Source of the DNA: Leptodontidium sp. MPI-SDFR-AT-0119
Lineage: Eukaryota > Ascomycota > Leotiomycetes > Helotiales > Leptodontidiaceae
Length of the DNA: 64,000 nucleotides
Assembly (NCBI GenBank): GCA_020726505.1
Contig: JAHLEZ010000009.1
Location: forward strand, 310,001 to 374,000
Reading direction: 5' to 3'
Of this stretch, positions 12,107 through 24,320 are shown in pieces. The notes below the pieces were generated by a model that saw only the letters and a list, made by a program, of their open reading frames with translations, was not told the DNA's origin and made no database searches. Both the position numbers and the translations under genes were made by a program. How positions within the stretch are numbered: position 1 is the first letter of the stretch; each line of letters starts with the position of its first letter.

Positions 12107-13198
12107 TAGCGCTCTAAACTTAGACTTCTTATAAACGTAAACTATAATCGATACTATCTGAGAATTTGTCGTGAAGGTTAAGGATCCTCTCGATTCGCGA
12201 GGCTATAAATATTTGTGATATTTTAGAGAAAGAGGGGGAGCGACGGCGAGGGGGGCTAAGACAACGTGAGATGCGAGAAGGTCGGTAATTATCTTTACTA
12301 TTATCGTTTAATAGTTTATTAAGACCGGGAGTAAGGATACCTTATATTTGTCTTACTTTGTGAGGGGACTTAAGAGTAGGAGTCCCCTTAACGATTAGTC
12401 AAAGAGACTTATTAGACTAAAAGGTTATAGTCTTACTAGTAAACCTATAATTCGCGAAGTCGTCGAGGAGTCGCTGTATATAAAGGGTAGCCCTTAATAT
12501 GCTTGCCTTAACTCGGCTCTTAGTTATTTTTTTAAAAGGCGGAGTCGCCGTTCTAGGTCTGTCTTTATAAGTATATCCCGAGGTATTGTATTACTAGTAT
12601 TAGGAGTATCTTTAGGGGGAATAGAAGAAGAAGTTGACGATATACTAAGTTTTGTTAACGAGGTAGCTTTCGACTTAACTTGACGAGTAAGAGGTAATAG
12701 TCTAATAAAGAGAGGTTATCGACTTCGTCGTGTAGAGGTAAAAGTCGGTGAAGAGAAGAAGGGAATTAGTGGCGAAGTAAACGTTAGCTTCGCTATTAAT
12801 AAAGGTTTTAATATTACTATTCGTTAAGTTATAAGGCTTAGTATAGGCCTTTCCTGTATTCGAGCTTCTGTGTCGTAACCACTTACAAGAGAATTAAGGG
12901 AGGGAGGATGTTTACTATCTTCTTAAACAAGTTAAAAAGAGTTGTAAATAATGTAACGCTTGCCTTAAAAAGACGGCAATCACGTGTAACTAACGCCTCA
13001 CATATTAATACAAGATATATAACGATACTAAGCTTTAACTAAGAATCTACAACTATAGAGGAAAGAAGGTAAGGAAAGAAGAGGCCTATATATAAAGGGT
13101 CGGTATGCCTAGTACTATAGTAATCTCGGTACGTCCTAATCGAGAAGTACTAAGTAGAGCCGGTGGAAATGAGGATCTAGGCATCGCCGGTCGTTACA
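12107..13198 (-). mobile_element. 5' end fragment of the Ty3/gypsy family (5' LTR plus gag start)
   Basis: The segment 12107-13198 aligns with 50858-52000, the 5' LTR and adjoining gag region of the nearly complete element at 44538-52000. The order and minus-strand orientation are the same. Differences are mainly RIP-type transitions. Homology stops abruptly near 12107, so the remainder of the element is missing. Unlike the 44.5-kb copy there is no second LTR. Confidence 0.75.
12952..13198 (-). repeat. LTR of the Ty3/gypsy fragment
   Basis: The sequence tgtaacgcttgcc...gtcgttaca is a 247-bp match to the 249-bp LTRs at 44538-44786 and 51752-52000. The terminal TGTGACG has become TGTAACG (G to A), in line with RIP. 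Confidence 0.8.
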
Positions 13199-13671
13199 GT
13201 GAGCTTCGGGAACTAGGGTTTGTGCGTCCGTTAAAATAGACTATATTTTATTTTGTATATAGATTGTCAAATTGCTACTATCCCTTCCACTTTTGTTTTC
13301 ATTCTCTTTGGCTTTGCTAGTGACTTTGTGCTATGTTTAGAAGCAAGTCCTTACTATCGCGATGTAATAGCAACGGAGGGAAAGACGAGGCAGTGGCAGT
13401 GGATGGATATTAACGTGACAAGTTAATCACAATAAAGTATAAAAAAGGTCCTATGTTTAATAAGGAAGAAAGTGGAATTATTATTTAAACAGGTATAAAA
13501 GGATTGCGGGTAAGTAACGTCGTGTTTGTCATTGGCGAAGTTTTATCTTAGGTTCCTCTATTAATATTATAGAGGCGATGGTTTTCTTTATTTAGCCTCA
13601 AACTCTATAGTTTGTTCACCGCTAATAATAACTTCTTTCTCTTGTTAATTCTCGCACCCTTCTATTTAACA
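13199..13671. other. Spacer, no feature recognised
   Basis: The stretch passes from AT-rich to balanced composition. The last 60 nt or so resemble the leader of the related pseudogene at 32299 on the other strand (ctcgcacccttctatttaacaatgg here). No further feature is seen. Confidence 0.4.
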
Positions 13672-14255
13672 ATGGCAGACGTAGCAATCCCGACTTCGAT
13701 TCCTAGCACCTTGACTCACTAGATATATATCGACACGGAACATCGGAAGATAATCTGCACTAGCCCCAAATATATGCGAGCCATTCCAACACATTAAATA
13801 GCGAGGCATTATAGCAAGAAGTATAAGAAGTGGTCCTCTAAGCAACTCCGCGTATTTATAGAGTTCGTTGAGCAGCTAGGATGGGAATCCCGGGACAATG
13901 CGGTTGTGGAGGATGGATTGGCGCCGCACCCGTATCTCCCGGTCATGGATGGGTTTTAATTTCAACACTGTTCAATCCGATTCCAACTTTTAGAGTCTAA
14001 AGCAGCTCATTAGCATCGACTCATACATGGAAGCATGGTTGCTTGTATGGAGCGCTGTCTGGTTCGGATTCAATTATGGTCTGGAGAAGGACCGTACTGG
14101 CTGGTTAGTGAAAGCGAGTGTGGTCCAGCTTCTGGAGATACGAAGCAGACTTCAGGCGAACAAGGGAAGTTAGAGATGGAGGAGCAGTGGATGACTTAAT
14201 TGATGTAGACAGCGGTGATTGGGTTCTAGTAGAGCTACCAGGACAAAAGAAGTAA
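13672..14255 (+). pseudogene. C2H2-type (DUF3505-like) protein, RIP-broken copy
   Basis: The frame starts MADVAIPTSIPSTL and matches the copy at 31687-32299 (minus strand) over its whole length. The arrangement fits fungal C2H2 proteins of the DUF3505 kind: an N-terminal 'EHR..IC' segment with a SHYSKK histidine pair, then a 'CQHC'-type finger (better seen in the other copy), then a tryptophan-rich block (MEAWLLVWSAVWFG). At least two early stops (TAG after LTH, TAA after PTH) sit where the sister copy has TGG (W) and CGA (R). These are G-to-A and C-to-T type changes. Not functional. The family name is my best guess. Confidence 0.6.
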
Positions 14256-14919
14256 AGCTAAAGGGATTTCAGCGATACTCAAATATCAAGCAAGACAACT
14301 ACTTGGTCGTTTGTAATAGCAGGTTACCAGCCAGCGCAAGCTTTCCGCCTCGTGTCGCTCCGATACACGCTAACCACACCGGCATTCATGATTCCTGATT
14401 GACTTGCTTGGATATCTAGTGATGGGATTCCGCTGCGTATGAGGTGTTGGGTCTATATTTATGCTAAACGGGGAGAAGATCTGACGGTGACAAATCGAAA
14501 GTCGAAACCGACCTACTTCTTTGGCGGAATTCCACTACATGTGATTTATCCTCGGTTAACGGGCTTAACACAAGGTTAGAGAAGGGATATATCTGGGATA
14601 TTATTAGTTTACGGTGCGGATTTCCGCTTCGGCTTGAGGTGAGTAGAAGGTTAATCACCTTCTAGATGACCTACTGCCTTATGTGGAAGGGGTACTCGGA
14701 AGGAGACATACTTACTTACACGATAACAATAGAAGTCATTCGAACAAGGTTTCGTTTAGCGTTTAGTCTTCTAGACAGTAGATAGGTATATAATGGAGAG
14801 TCATCCTCTACTCTTTTATTTTCCTATTTATATTACATTTGCACATCTTCTTATCCCTCTCTTCTCGTCTTATTATTTATTATTTATCAATAGTAATTCA
14901 CAAATTAGTTACTAGTACG

Positions 14920-15716
14920 ATGGCGATTACCGAGTTCATCCTCCCGTCATATAAGCAAACACCTAAATCTATTGAGGCATTCTCCTCTATTATCGGGCCG
15001 TACCTCCAGAAGATACTTGATGAGGCGCTATTTAAGCCGAAGTAGCTCATTTTCGGCAAGCTGGTGCTCGAGAACGGTGTCGACGTCTCGGCCGACTTTA
15101 GACCTTGTCTTAGTCTTGGTTCGTCCTTTACTTCCTCTTTCCCTTCCCTCTTTCCAAATATAATCGGGAATAACAATGGTTTTTACAAGCTTAAGAGATT
15201 AGTTCTAATAATTTACTAGAATGGGAAAAACCAGATCATTTTTACGCCGTGCTTACAAGTGAAGAATTCAAAGCTTTTGGCTCTGTAGTCAAGCCGTATT
15301 TAGCAGGACCTCCAAATACACAGCTTTATGAGACAAACCTGGGACCGAGCGAGGTGTTTGGGAGTGCGTTGACGGAGGTGTGGCAGGTGAGGGTTGGGGA
15401 TGGCTTCGAGAGAGAAGAGGCGGCGAGGGGGGCTTGGAAGAGATTTATGAGTGCGATTAGAGAGGCGAGTGCTGTCAAACGTATTTAGGGGGCGAGTTTG
15501 AACTAGCAGGAGAAGTTGTGGATTGGTGTGCTTGGGTAGGAGAGTAATGAGGTGAGTCTGGTATATAAGGATGAGGAGGATGGTTGGCTGACACTGAGAA
15601 TTAAGGTTAAAGAGAAGGTACTTGATAGTGTAGCTGTGAAGGAAGCGAGGGAAGGTTTGGACGGGTTACTGTGGAATACTTTCGTTGTTACATTTGCTCA
15701 GCCTAGTAAACTGTAA
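14920..15716 (+). pseudogene. Small dimeric-barrel-like protein, broken by stop codons
   Basis: The frame opens MAITEFILPSYKQTPKSIEA. A TAG at about 15043 interrupts it before 'LIFGKLVLENGVDVSADF'. A probable intron follows (donor GTTCGT near 15120, acceptor TTTACTAG near 15220). Coding resumes with 'EWEKPDHFYAVLTSEEFKAF' and a long clean stretch to 15488, where another TAG occurs; further TAGs follow before the natural end at 15714-15716 (FAQPSKL). The pattern of short repeated barrel halves with a 'W..PDHF.A...S.EF' motif suggests an ABM/Dabb-type dimeric alpha-beta barrel. The family call is tentative; the broken state is clear. Confidence 0.5.
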
Positions 15717-16199
15717 ACTGTAAACTGTAACAAGTACCGTGGAGAATGGAGCCAGCCGGAACACTACTCTTAAACATTCAAAACACACATGAACACAAAG
15801 GTGATTGATCTGAATTGTGACACCTCATTAAGCCTCGGTAGCTCCTAATCGGACTGTCCCCGATTCCAAGCTAGTGTGTTCAAGTCGATGTTAATTGAGT
15901 TGCTCGTACACAGAAGAGTTTGCTCTAGAGAATATTAGTAATCAACTATCTTATTAAACTGTTCTGGAAAGTTTACATTAATGATTAATTCGGGGAGCCG
16001 AGGTTGTTGGGTAATCCTCTCCTAATCATCAGTGACAACTTTAATCTATTGAAAATGTAACTGCATTTGCTCCACGTTAAGTACTAAAACATAACATCGA
16101 CAAGAGTCCCCTTGCATTTCCGTATTACTAAGTCCCAAACTCTCCATTGATTTAGCAGTTATTCACGCTTTCCCCCCTTAGCAACAATACTCTCACAAA
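15717..16199. other. Intergenic spacer
   Basis: Balanced composition; a triple ctgtaaa repeat occurs at about 15710-15730. The final 100 nt are C/T-rich and are the likely promoter/leader of the hydrolase frame starting at 16200. No other feature is seen. Confidence 0.4.
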
Positions 16200-17102
16200 A
16201 TGGCAGACACGAATCTCTCCAAACTCAATCAAAAGACCCTCCGAGTACCGCGTGACCACACGTATACCTACTACACTAACTCTGCTTCGCGCGGCAAACC
16301 CACGCTCATCCTTTTCCACGGCTGGCCGGATACTGCTAAATTGTGGGCAAATGTGATTAACAACTACCTCCTCCCGTCGGGCTACGGCATCATTGCTGTT
16401 GACGGTCTTGGCTTTGGCGACACCTCTGAGCCCACAGACGCCGTAGCAATACTTGACGCTGAGCAAATCCCGACAGTCATCAGTGTGGGCCATGACTGGG
16501 GCTCGGGCATTGCGCAACGCCTGTACAACTTTTACCCCACCCGCGTCTCAGGCCTCGGGATGCTCAACTTCGCGTACCTACCGCCCCACGATCCACCCTT
16601 CGAAATCGAGGGCCGCCCTGGACGCCTTGCGCAAAGTATTTGGATACGGTACAATCGAGTACTGGAAGTTTTTCGTGGCGGAGGACGCACCCCGGATTCT
16701 GAGCGAAAACATTAAAAGAATCTACGCAGCCGCTCACGGGTCACCAGAGTCCTGGTTAGAGACGTATTGCGCGCCCGACGGCATGCGCAATTGGGTGTCA
16801 AGCGGGAAAACGCAACAACCGTTGCAACCCTACGCGGGGGGTTCTCACGAGGCGGACTTTGTAGAGCGTACGTTTTTGACACGCAAAATGAAGCGAACAA
16901 GCTCGTGCTGCAGGAGAATGTCGTCGTCAAGGTGCCTACCCTGTTCTGGGGTGGGACGAGGGACATGGTCTGTCGACCGGAGATGTTACAAAGGAGCATG
17001 GAGGCAGGGCTGCTGCCGAAGCTGACTCTCAAATTGGTCGATGAAGGGCATTGGGCGTTGCTAGCAAAGCCGGAGAGGTTTAGTGAGGATTTAATACAGT
17101 AG
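16200..17102 (+). pseudogene. Epoxide-hydrolase-like alpha/beta hydrolase with two frameshifts
   Basis: The start is MADTNLSKLNQKTLRVPR. Family landmarks in order: the oxyanion-hole motif LFHGWPD near residue 40, the nucleophile elbow GHDWGSG near residue 100 (Asp nucleophile, as in epoxide hydrolases and haloalkane dehalogenases), the cap segment with 'EYWKFF', then VPTLFWGG and the catalytic-histidine segment VDEGHWALL near the end. The frame shifts by one base at about 16608-16613 (gagggcc looks like one extra G) and returns at about 16868 (one base missing in gagcgtacg). Between 'EPTDAV' and 'AILDAE' roughly 13 residues usual in the family seem absent. The expected length is about 300-330 aa. 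Cytosolic hydrolase family; substrate unknown. Not functional unless these are sequencing errors. Confidence 0.75.
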
Positions 17103-17279
17103 TTAAAGGATAACTTTCTAGGTGTCAGGGGAGTAGCCCTATAGTTATGTGGAGGCTTTGGCAGCATGCCCTACAGCGGATGAAGGATACGTGCAGTAAA
17201 TACTAAAATGATGTCTTGCAATCTATCACTTGCGGCGCCATCCTCATGGCTGACATAAACGTACTGACAATGGTAGAGT

Positions 17280-17299
17280 GGGGGGGGGGGGGGGGGGGG
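17280..17299. repeat. 20-nt poly-G run
   Basis: An uninterrupted run of G follows 'tggtagagt'. Such a tract is error-prone in sequencing and assembly. No function is inferred. Confidence 0.9.
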
Positions 17300-17488
17300 A
17301 AGAATAGCAGGTCAGAGCCAAATTCTGCCTCTACTTAAAAGTACCTCGATGTTACAAGCCACACAAGCCACATTGCCTACCTCGTAGTCTACTAAAAAAG
17401 TTAACTAAAAAGCTCGAGACATATAATTCGCCTTTTACTATATATTAAGTTACTTATAAAAATTATATTTTTTGAAATACGTCTAAAA

Positions 17489-19700
17489 ATGAGAATACCA
17501 AGGTAATTTTATTAATCCACCTCTTATTCTAGCCCATAATTAATAAGTAAAAGCCTGTACTAAGAAATTGGCCTTAGTAAAAGAGTAGCTCTAGTGAAAC
17601 TTGCTATTAAGAAATATAAAGAGACTGGCAAGCTTCTGTGGATCGCTATTAATACCTTAATATAGCTGTTTTAAGTTCGAGCAGCCTAAGGTAGAAAACG
17701 GACATAAATATCGAATTAGATACTAATAAGCCCTTAGGTCTAGCATTACAAACATTATATTACCAGCTTCTTCGACTGCTCTTTGTTTCTATTTAGCCCC
17801 TATTCATCTTCGATGGAGCTAATAAGCCGCTTATAAAGCGGAACAAGTATACAGCTCTTGTTACGGCTGGCAAGAGGTTGATACGGCGAGTAGACTCTAG
17901 CTTTGTATTTGGGCCTAAAGCTACGCTCAGAATTGAGAAGAAAAGACAAGGAGAAAAGGAGAACTCTCCGTAAGAGAGAGCTCGGGTATAAATACACGGG
18001 GGCTCTCCTAATAAGGCCTAGCGTAGTCAAGCACCATTCACATTATTATGTCGCATGCTCGACACTTAGTCCTCCTAATTAGGCCTAGCGCCGTCGCATT
18101 CCTCGCCGATGCTACGAGCCGTGTCGGTTAGAATACGAGGCGCATCAGAGGTCGTAACAGCTCTTAAAGGAATATTTATCTTAAATATAAAATTCAAACA
18201 GCTGCTTAATTACTTTAACTTCCCTTACTACATTACGCCCGAAGAAGCAAAGGCCGAGTGCGCTTTACTTTAGCGTAAAAGTATTACAAATACAATCCTT
18301 AGCGAGGATATAGATACTCTAGTATTCGGATGTGGTCTAACATTGTGAAACTAGTCCTTAGAGAGTTCCAAGGGCAAGGTTCTAATACACGTTAACGTAT
18401 ACGATACTTAAGTCACTAAACAAGGTAAATTTGGGCTCGATCTTGAGGGTATAATCTTAGTTACTTTACTAAGCGAAGGAGATTACGACACTAACGGAGT
18501 TACGAGGTTTAAAGCAAAAATAGCGTGCGAAGTTATAAGAGCTAAGTTTAAAAAGTCTTTATATTATATATTAAGGACAAATGCTATAAAATATGCAAAG
18601 TAGAGGGAAAGGTTTAATTATAAGGTTTAAGCGAATAAAAGTAAGCATTTCAAGTCTAAGCATAAGAGCCTAAAGCTACCCGAAATCTTTCCTAAGCTAG
18701 ATATATTAAGATATTATACAAATCCTGTGGTTTTTAATACCCGCGGGGTAGTCAAGCTTAAGGACGACCTCACATGGGAAGGAGAAATTGATATTGTGGG
18801 CCTTTGATAATTCATTGCAGAAGCATTCGGGTGGAAGTATAAAATAAGAGTAAAGAAGTTAATCCGTAGACTTGCGCCGGTACTACTAGTTTATAAGTTA
18901 CGTTTGCGAGAAGACAGACGAGCATCCGATTATAATAATCCCATTCTTACCGCTATAAACGAGATAAAGTTAGTAAGGTCGATTTGCGGTAAACGAGTAC
19001 ACTTTGCTACTAATACGCTACTAAAAATAAGAGTTATCTTTTATCCAAATGACATCGTAAGTCTAGATATAAAAGCCGAAGAAGATATTACTCGTAACTA
19101 TAGGCGAGATGATTTTGCTTTTATACTTAAAGATAATAAAGTTAAGATATATATTACTAATAATACTATAGCGCGCTTAGTAAGTCTAAACAAGCGAGTA
19201 AGGTTAATATATAATCTTATTTAGCTAAAAAAAAATGTTTAGATAGTATAAATTATAATTAAAGTTAAGGTCTTCTTAAAGGTCGAAGATTATGAGGAAT
19301 TATTACGGAATCCTAAGAAGTTAGTTAAATAAAAGACTAAGGAGAAGCAAGTAGTAGTAGCGAAGAAAATGGCTTCAAAGAAGCCAATAATTAAAGGTAA
19401 AATGCCTATAGCCACGAATATATTTCTTTAAATTACCAACCCTGTCTCGAAAGCCCCAGCCTTAAGTACTTGTTATAGTCCAACCAAACCGTTACATAAC
19501 TCTAGTCAACCTTCGTCGCTAGCTTTAACGACACCGCCTCATCCCCTCCTCTCCGCCCTAGTGGAATGTCTAATATTTCTAGTATATCATCTTAAGTGCC
19601 ACTTTCGACGTCTTATATTAGAGGCACTATATTACTAGTAAGAATAAATAGTCCCGTCTAGCCTCTTAAGTAAATGTTGGGGTCGCTTTCGAAGCCGGTT
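17489..19700 (+). pseudogene. GEN1/Yen1-like Rad2-family nuclease, RIP-decayed, split by a solo LTR
   Basis: Family signature: XPG/Rad2 structure-specific endonucleases begin MGIPxLW; here 17489 reads MRIPR. After the LTR (17859-18159) the XPG-I region is visible: 'EEAKAECALL' at 18241, 'LSEDIDTLVFGCG' at about 18298 (acidic active-site residues), and 'LLSEGDYDTNGV' (the GGDY helix-hairpin region). Next comes the long fungal C-terminal domain: 'LPEIFPKLDILRYYTNPVVF' near 18677, 'WEGEIDIVGL', 'RRLAPVLLVYKLRLREDRR' near 18880, and 'ICGKRVHFATN'. The last coding-like signals, 'NPVSKAPALSTCY', lie near 19440. Dozens of stops and the loss of Gly2 make it dead. Intact family members cut Holliday junctions and flaps in the nucleus. 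Confidence 0.75.
17859..18159 (-). mobile_element. Solo LTR (301 bp, TGTTACGACC family), older copy
   Basis: The ends are TGTTACG...CGTAACA, with the 5-bp target duplication gctct at 17854-17858 and 18160-18164. Read on the minus strand it matches the two plus-strand copies at 38023-38324 and 52327-52629, but with many more transitions. It sits inside the GEN1-like pseudogene, between the 'FDG.NKPP' region and the XPG-I region. Confidence 0.9.
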
Positions 19701-22700
19701 CTTGTCGTGCCTTAGTACATAGCTTTCTTTAATAGTCTTTTAAGTACTTGGCGGATTTTAGTTTTGCAGCTAGTATTAGGGTTGAACTTATCGAGTTAAT
19801 ATAGAGTTATATGTCGAGAGGATATATCTTTTTTTACTTACTCGTAAAAGGGAGACTAAATCTTCTATACCTTAAATCTTAAGTTGTAAAATTACTTAAA
19901 GTAGTTAGTTCTTTCTTTAAAACTTTATAAGATTAAGCTTACTTTTTTTAGTATATAGATTTAGCGGGATAAGATAATTATATTAAGTTATACTCGGTTA
20001 TTATCTTAGTCTACGATTTATTATCTTCGCTAGTATAATCGGCGCCGTATACTATTATATAGTTTAACAAGCCCTAGCCCGCGACAAGCTTAATAATGTT
20101 TAAATTACTTAAGACCCTTTTACGGCAACTTGCCTATAAGTCCTAAAGCCTAGCCTTAGCTACTTCGTGCTCGTGCTTTATAAAGAGCTAAATCATACTT
20201 AAATTCTTGCGAGATTTTTAACTTGCCGCGGGACCGCAAAGGTCTAGGTATTGGGCAGATCTTTCCCCTCTAAGCTACGTCAATAACTTAAGAGATGCCA
20301 GTTCGACATGCCTTCCCCTTCGCCTACTTTTGCGCCTATAATTAAACGATGCGAAGCCTTTATACTCTCAACTATCTCTGTTAGACTTCTCATACGAAAA
20401 ACCATACGATTACCACGGTACTAGTAGCTCGAAAACTGCCCCCTATACTCGGCCAGATAACTAGGAGAAGCGAGTGGAGGTATAATAAGATAATAAGGGA
20501 AGTTAATTAGCTAAACAACTAGGATTATACTAACATCAGGTAAATACTATACATTTAAGGTCGAAGTTATAGATAACAAATTCTCAAGTACTAAAGCGTA
20601 AGTTAAGTAAAAGTAATATCCTTGGGAATTACTCTCTTTCCGCTGCTCGACTATAATAAGTATTCTGTCTATTCTTAAACCGTCAGCAGCTTTAGAACTC
20701 AGCAGATTAATTCTATTATTACTTGTTATAAGCCAGGGAGAGAATTAAGAAAGATAACAATTAGTTAAATTCTATTATTATATACAAACGTTTTACGTTT
20801 AAGGTATAATGTTCATAAAATATTACTCCCAAAGAGAAAAAACCGCATATAATATATCAAGCAAGTAGCTAAAGATACTCTCTAAGTTCTTTTGAGATAA
20901 TATCCTAATTATTATAACTACTAAGTTAATAGTTTATAACCAAGCTCGTAGCAACTAGTTCTAATATCCGGCATATACTTATAATGTTCGGACGCGTTTC
21001 GTAACTGTACTTGAGGAGTGACTTGAGGTATACATGGTCGTAATCGGTAATCGAGTAACTAGATTACACATTAACATAAGTAATCATTTAATAATCCCCA
21101 ATTAGATCTATCCGCACATTCTCTTCTTAATCTCTAGCTTAATAAGTAGACTAACCCTGACGCCTAAATTAAGTATTAAATCGTCTTTCTTCTCATCGTA
21201 ATCTTCTACTCAAATTACCCATCGCCGAGTAAACTAGAGGTCCTTTTTAAGCGCCGCTAGGGCTACTAATAAAGTCTCTAGATTACTAATTAAAAATATG
21301 TGTTTTACGTATTTTTTATAGGCTTTATTATTATTATTCTCACTACTTTCGCGAGCCTGCGTGCTGTTAATTCGCTACTTAGTTACTTAACAGTGAAACT
21401 TATTATAGCCTTTAAGGGTTTAGTATTCTATTACAAATCGACGCTACTACTAAAGGTCATTATTCTTTTCCAACTTTCGTAAGGTCAAATGATACTTGCG
21501 ACGCTAAATATAAACCGGGCCGTTAATTAGGTTAGACTATTAGAAAGCCTCGCGCGATTAATCTACGAAGAGGCTACAGACTTTTAATATCTCCTAATAC
21601 TTGTTAAGAATATTAACGAGGTTCAGCAGAGGAAATAAGCTAGTAATTGTTATTATAGAGAAAGTTTTGTCTCTTTTCCGTTTAGCACGCTCCCAGAGCT
21701 TCTTACACTTCTCGTAATCACAACACTTATATATAGGAAGGTCCGGGTCGTAGGAACCCTTATTATTCAAAGGAGGGCTTAACTCGTAATTAACGCTCCT
21801 AATTAACTCTAGCGAGGGGTTTAAGATCTTATCTAAGTCGTGGTTCAACGATATCGATACGTTTCTTAGGATATAATTACTATCTTAAGTAAAGGCGTAC
21901 TTCTAAGAGTCGTTTCTACTAAGGCTATTAAAACCTATAATTACTCGGGGATTAATACTAGGAAAGCCATTATCTCCATAAAATATCATAGAGCGTGCTA
22001 AAAGACACTAATTCGCGGTATTCTTACCTAACTCGGATCCGAGCTCTTAAAGTAAATTATTCGTTTATTCTTATAAGTAGGTTGAGATCTCTATTATGAC
22101 TTAGAGGCGCGATTATTAATAATAAAGATAGGGGAAGGGGGGCAGTACTAGATTTTATAATTGCGAGGACCTGCGAACTCGACTTTTCACAGGTAGCAGG
22201 TAGCAGGGGCTTCCGAACTCGACTTTTTCGCACGTGGGTAGCTAGCCCCGTACCCCTCTTATGTAATATAATATAGAGCCAACAACAGCAAGACCCTTCC
22301 AATTCTGGACATGTAATTTGGAGATTAATAATAAATAGGGAGAGTACTATAGTTAAGCGCGATATTTAATATATTCTACGGCCACGGACAAAATTCCTAG
22401 CTATTATTGTCTCCCCGAGCTTTGATATCGTTAGGAGGTTGCTTTTTAATTGTTGCGGAGTTAATGTAGTATAGAAGAGTAGTGCTTCTACTACTACTGA
22501 GATTTAGAATCTCGATCAACGCTTTAGGCTATGACAAAATTTAAGGTTAGATATAAAAAAGAGTTGTGGAAAAGTTGTAAAGATGTCGTAGAAAGTGAAC
22601 TTAACTTGGCGCTAAACGCGTTAAAGGCGTCGAATTAACTTCGTAGATCTTTAAACTATAAGATTATAACTTAACTACCTCGCTTAAACAAGCCACATAC

Positions 22701-22931
22701 GTCTAATATAGAGCTCTAACTTCCACAGGTTACAGCCATAGAATCCAAGGCTTCTGATACACGGCTTTCCTAGGCTAAAACAGTGGCTGTACGAAGCTCT
22801 GGGCTTTACGTTTCAAACTACCGGAAGCAACTGTATTCGGTAAAGACTCGTTTGAGCTTGCATTTGCCTAATTAGGCTGTCTAAGCGAATACACACGTGA
22901 TAAGCTAGAGTAGTTATATAGACCTAGAAAT
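19701..22931. other. AT-rich RIP-decayed DNA, no gene recognised
   Basis: There are stops in all frames. Small GC-richer patches (about 20210-20460, 22180-22300, 22700-22930) contain short open frames that I could not tie to a family, including a minus-strand 84-codon stretch at 21594-21848 with 'CCDYEKCKKLWERAKRKRDK'. I make no gene call. Confidence 0.5.
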
Positions 22932-23076
22932 TGTGACGACTCGTGTATTAAGCGAGTACTGCAAGGGTAGGAAATAGCTTTACTACCCGGCCAGCGGCCC
23001 CAAAAGGGTACATGAATTGGTTGGAGGCCAATTCAGCTATTCGACTGTATCAGGGGTACGATCCTAGGTCGTAACA
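22932..23076 (-). mobile_element. 145-bp solo-LTR-like element with GAAAT duplication
   Basis: It begins tgtgacgactc and ends ggtcgtaaca, with ends forming an imperfect inverted repeat (TGTTACGACCT against TGTGACGACTC). It is flanked by gaaat at 22927-22931 and 23077-23081. The size and 5-bp duplication suggest a very short solo LTR (TRIM-like). About 75 bp of the 23076 end recurs at 4415 in the opposite orientation. Confidence 0.75.
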
Positions 23077-23789
23077 GAAATCCCCTCTACAATAGAATCA
23101 TCATTCACACCAACTCTCTTCTTTTCATAAACTTTAAAAATATAGTATTTGAGCATTTTAAAATTGATATAGAATTTGCGATGTGAATCTAGAGTTGTGA
23201 TGGAGGTTAGTAATTATTTATTATTATTGTTAAGGAAGCAAAGAGACGAGGCTCTAGCGAAAGCTCCGAATAGTAACGCGCGAGTATAGCGAGCCCCCGC
23301 TTTTGGCTTGAAGGTGTTCTCGTAAACTGATTTGGCGTAACTTATTATAAGGCCACGCATAGGATCTGATAGGATAGATTAAGTGGAGACTGAACTAGAG
23401 TTACTAGAAAGCTAAGCCACTAACGTACCCTTAAGACGTGGAGGTGAGGCTTCTATTATATAGTGTCTTAGTATAGCTTGCACTATTGAGCCGCACGCCG
23501 CAAAACCCTCGCAGTATCGCAGTCCCTACAACGACAAAAAGATATGCCTCTAATATAAATAGTTGTGCATATTATAACAACAGGATTTTTATAGGAAAAA
23601 ATAGCCTGATAAGAGTAGAACTACGACTTTAGAAGGCGTAATTTCGCAAGGACAGCGAGAACAATAGACGCTAATAGCAGTCAGCACGAGATTTCAAGTC
23701 TAGAATCACATTTGCCAGGTGAGGCATTGACCCTGTTTCGATTGAAGCTACTGACCGTACCTTAGTTTATTTAATAATACGTAATACTC

Positions 23790-24320
23790 TAACGTGACTG
23801 TTTATCTCGGAGAATCAAAGGTCCCGTGGATTTAAGAAAAGCATAACGAAGGAGATTAGCTTCGAGAAGGACAGCCCGCATACACTTTGTCTAGTACTTC
23901 GCTATCTTTACATAGGGGACTATTTAGATGAACCTTTTAAAGCTTTAACTCTCGAGAGTTTGTTGTTCTCCCTCCTTGATAAATAAAAAGACTGACATAT
24001 CCAGGTGATAATTTAGAATTGTTTAAACACCTACGAGTGTTTGCTCTCGCCGATATGTTGCTAATAGACGAGTTAAAGCTTATTGTATACAAAAAGTTTG
24101 AACGTCAACTCGAACAGCATTGGATTAGTAATACGCTTCCTGATTATGTTCGCGAAGTATACTCGATAACGAATAATGTCAACTTAAACGGCATAAGGAT
24201 TACTATAACTAATGTAATGGCTTTACATAAGGAGGATCTTGTTTACACGGGGCTATTTTAAGACCTTATTCGAGAGGTGGGCGACTTTGTAATTAATCTT
24301 GTATTAAAGATAGTAGGGAA
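23790..24320 (+). pseudogene. BTB/POZ-domain protein, RIP-decayed
   Basis: Three consecutive BTB landmarks can be read on the plus strand: 'ENQRSRGFKKSITKEI' at about 23810, 'KDSPHTLCLVLRYLYIGDYL' at about 23870 (the YLYTGDY core), and 'LRVFALADMLLIDELKLIVY' from about 24030 (the LADKL helix), followed by 'ALHKEDLVYTGLF' and a stop at 24259-24261. The middle, around 23960-24020, is broken by stops and a frame change. BTB proteins act as Cullin-3 adaptors or oligomerisation modules; this copy is not functional. Confidence 0.65.
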
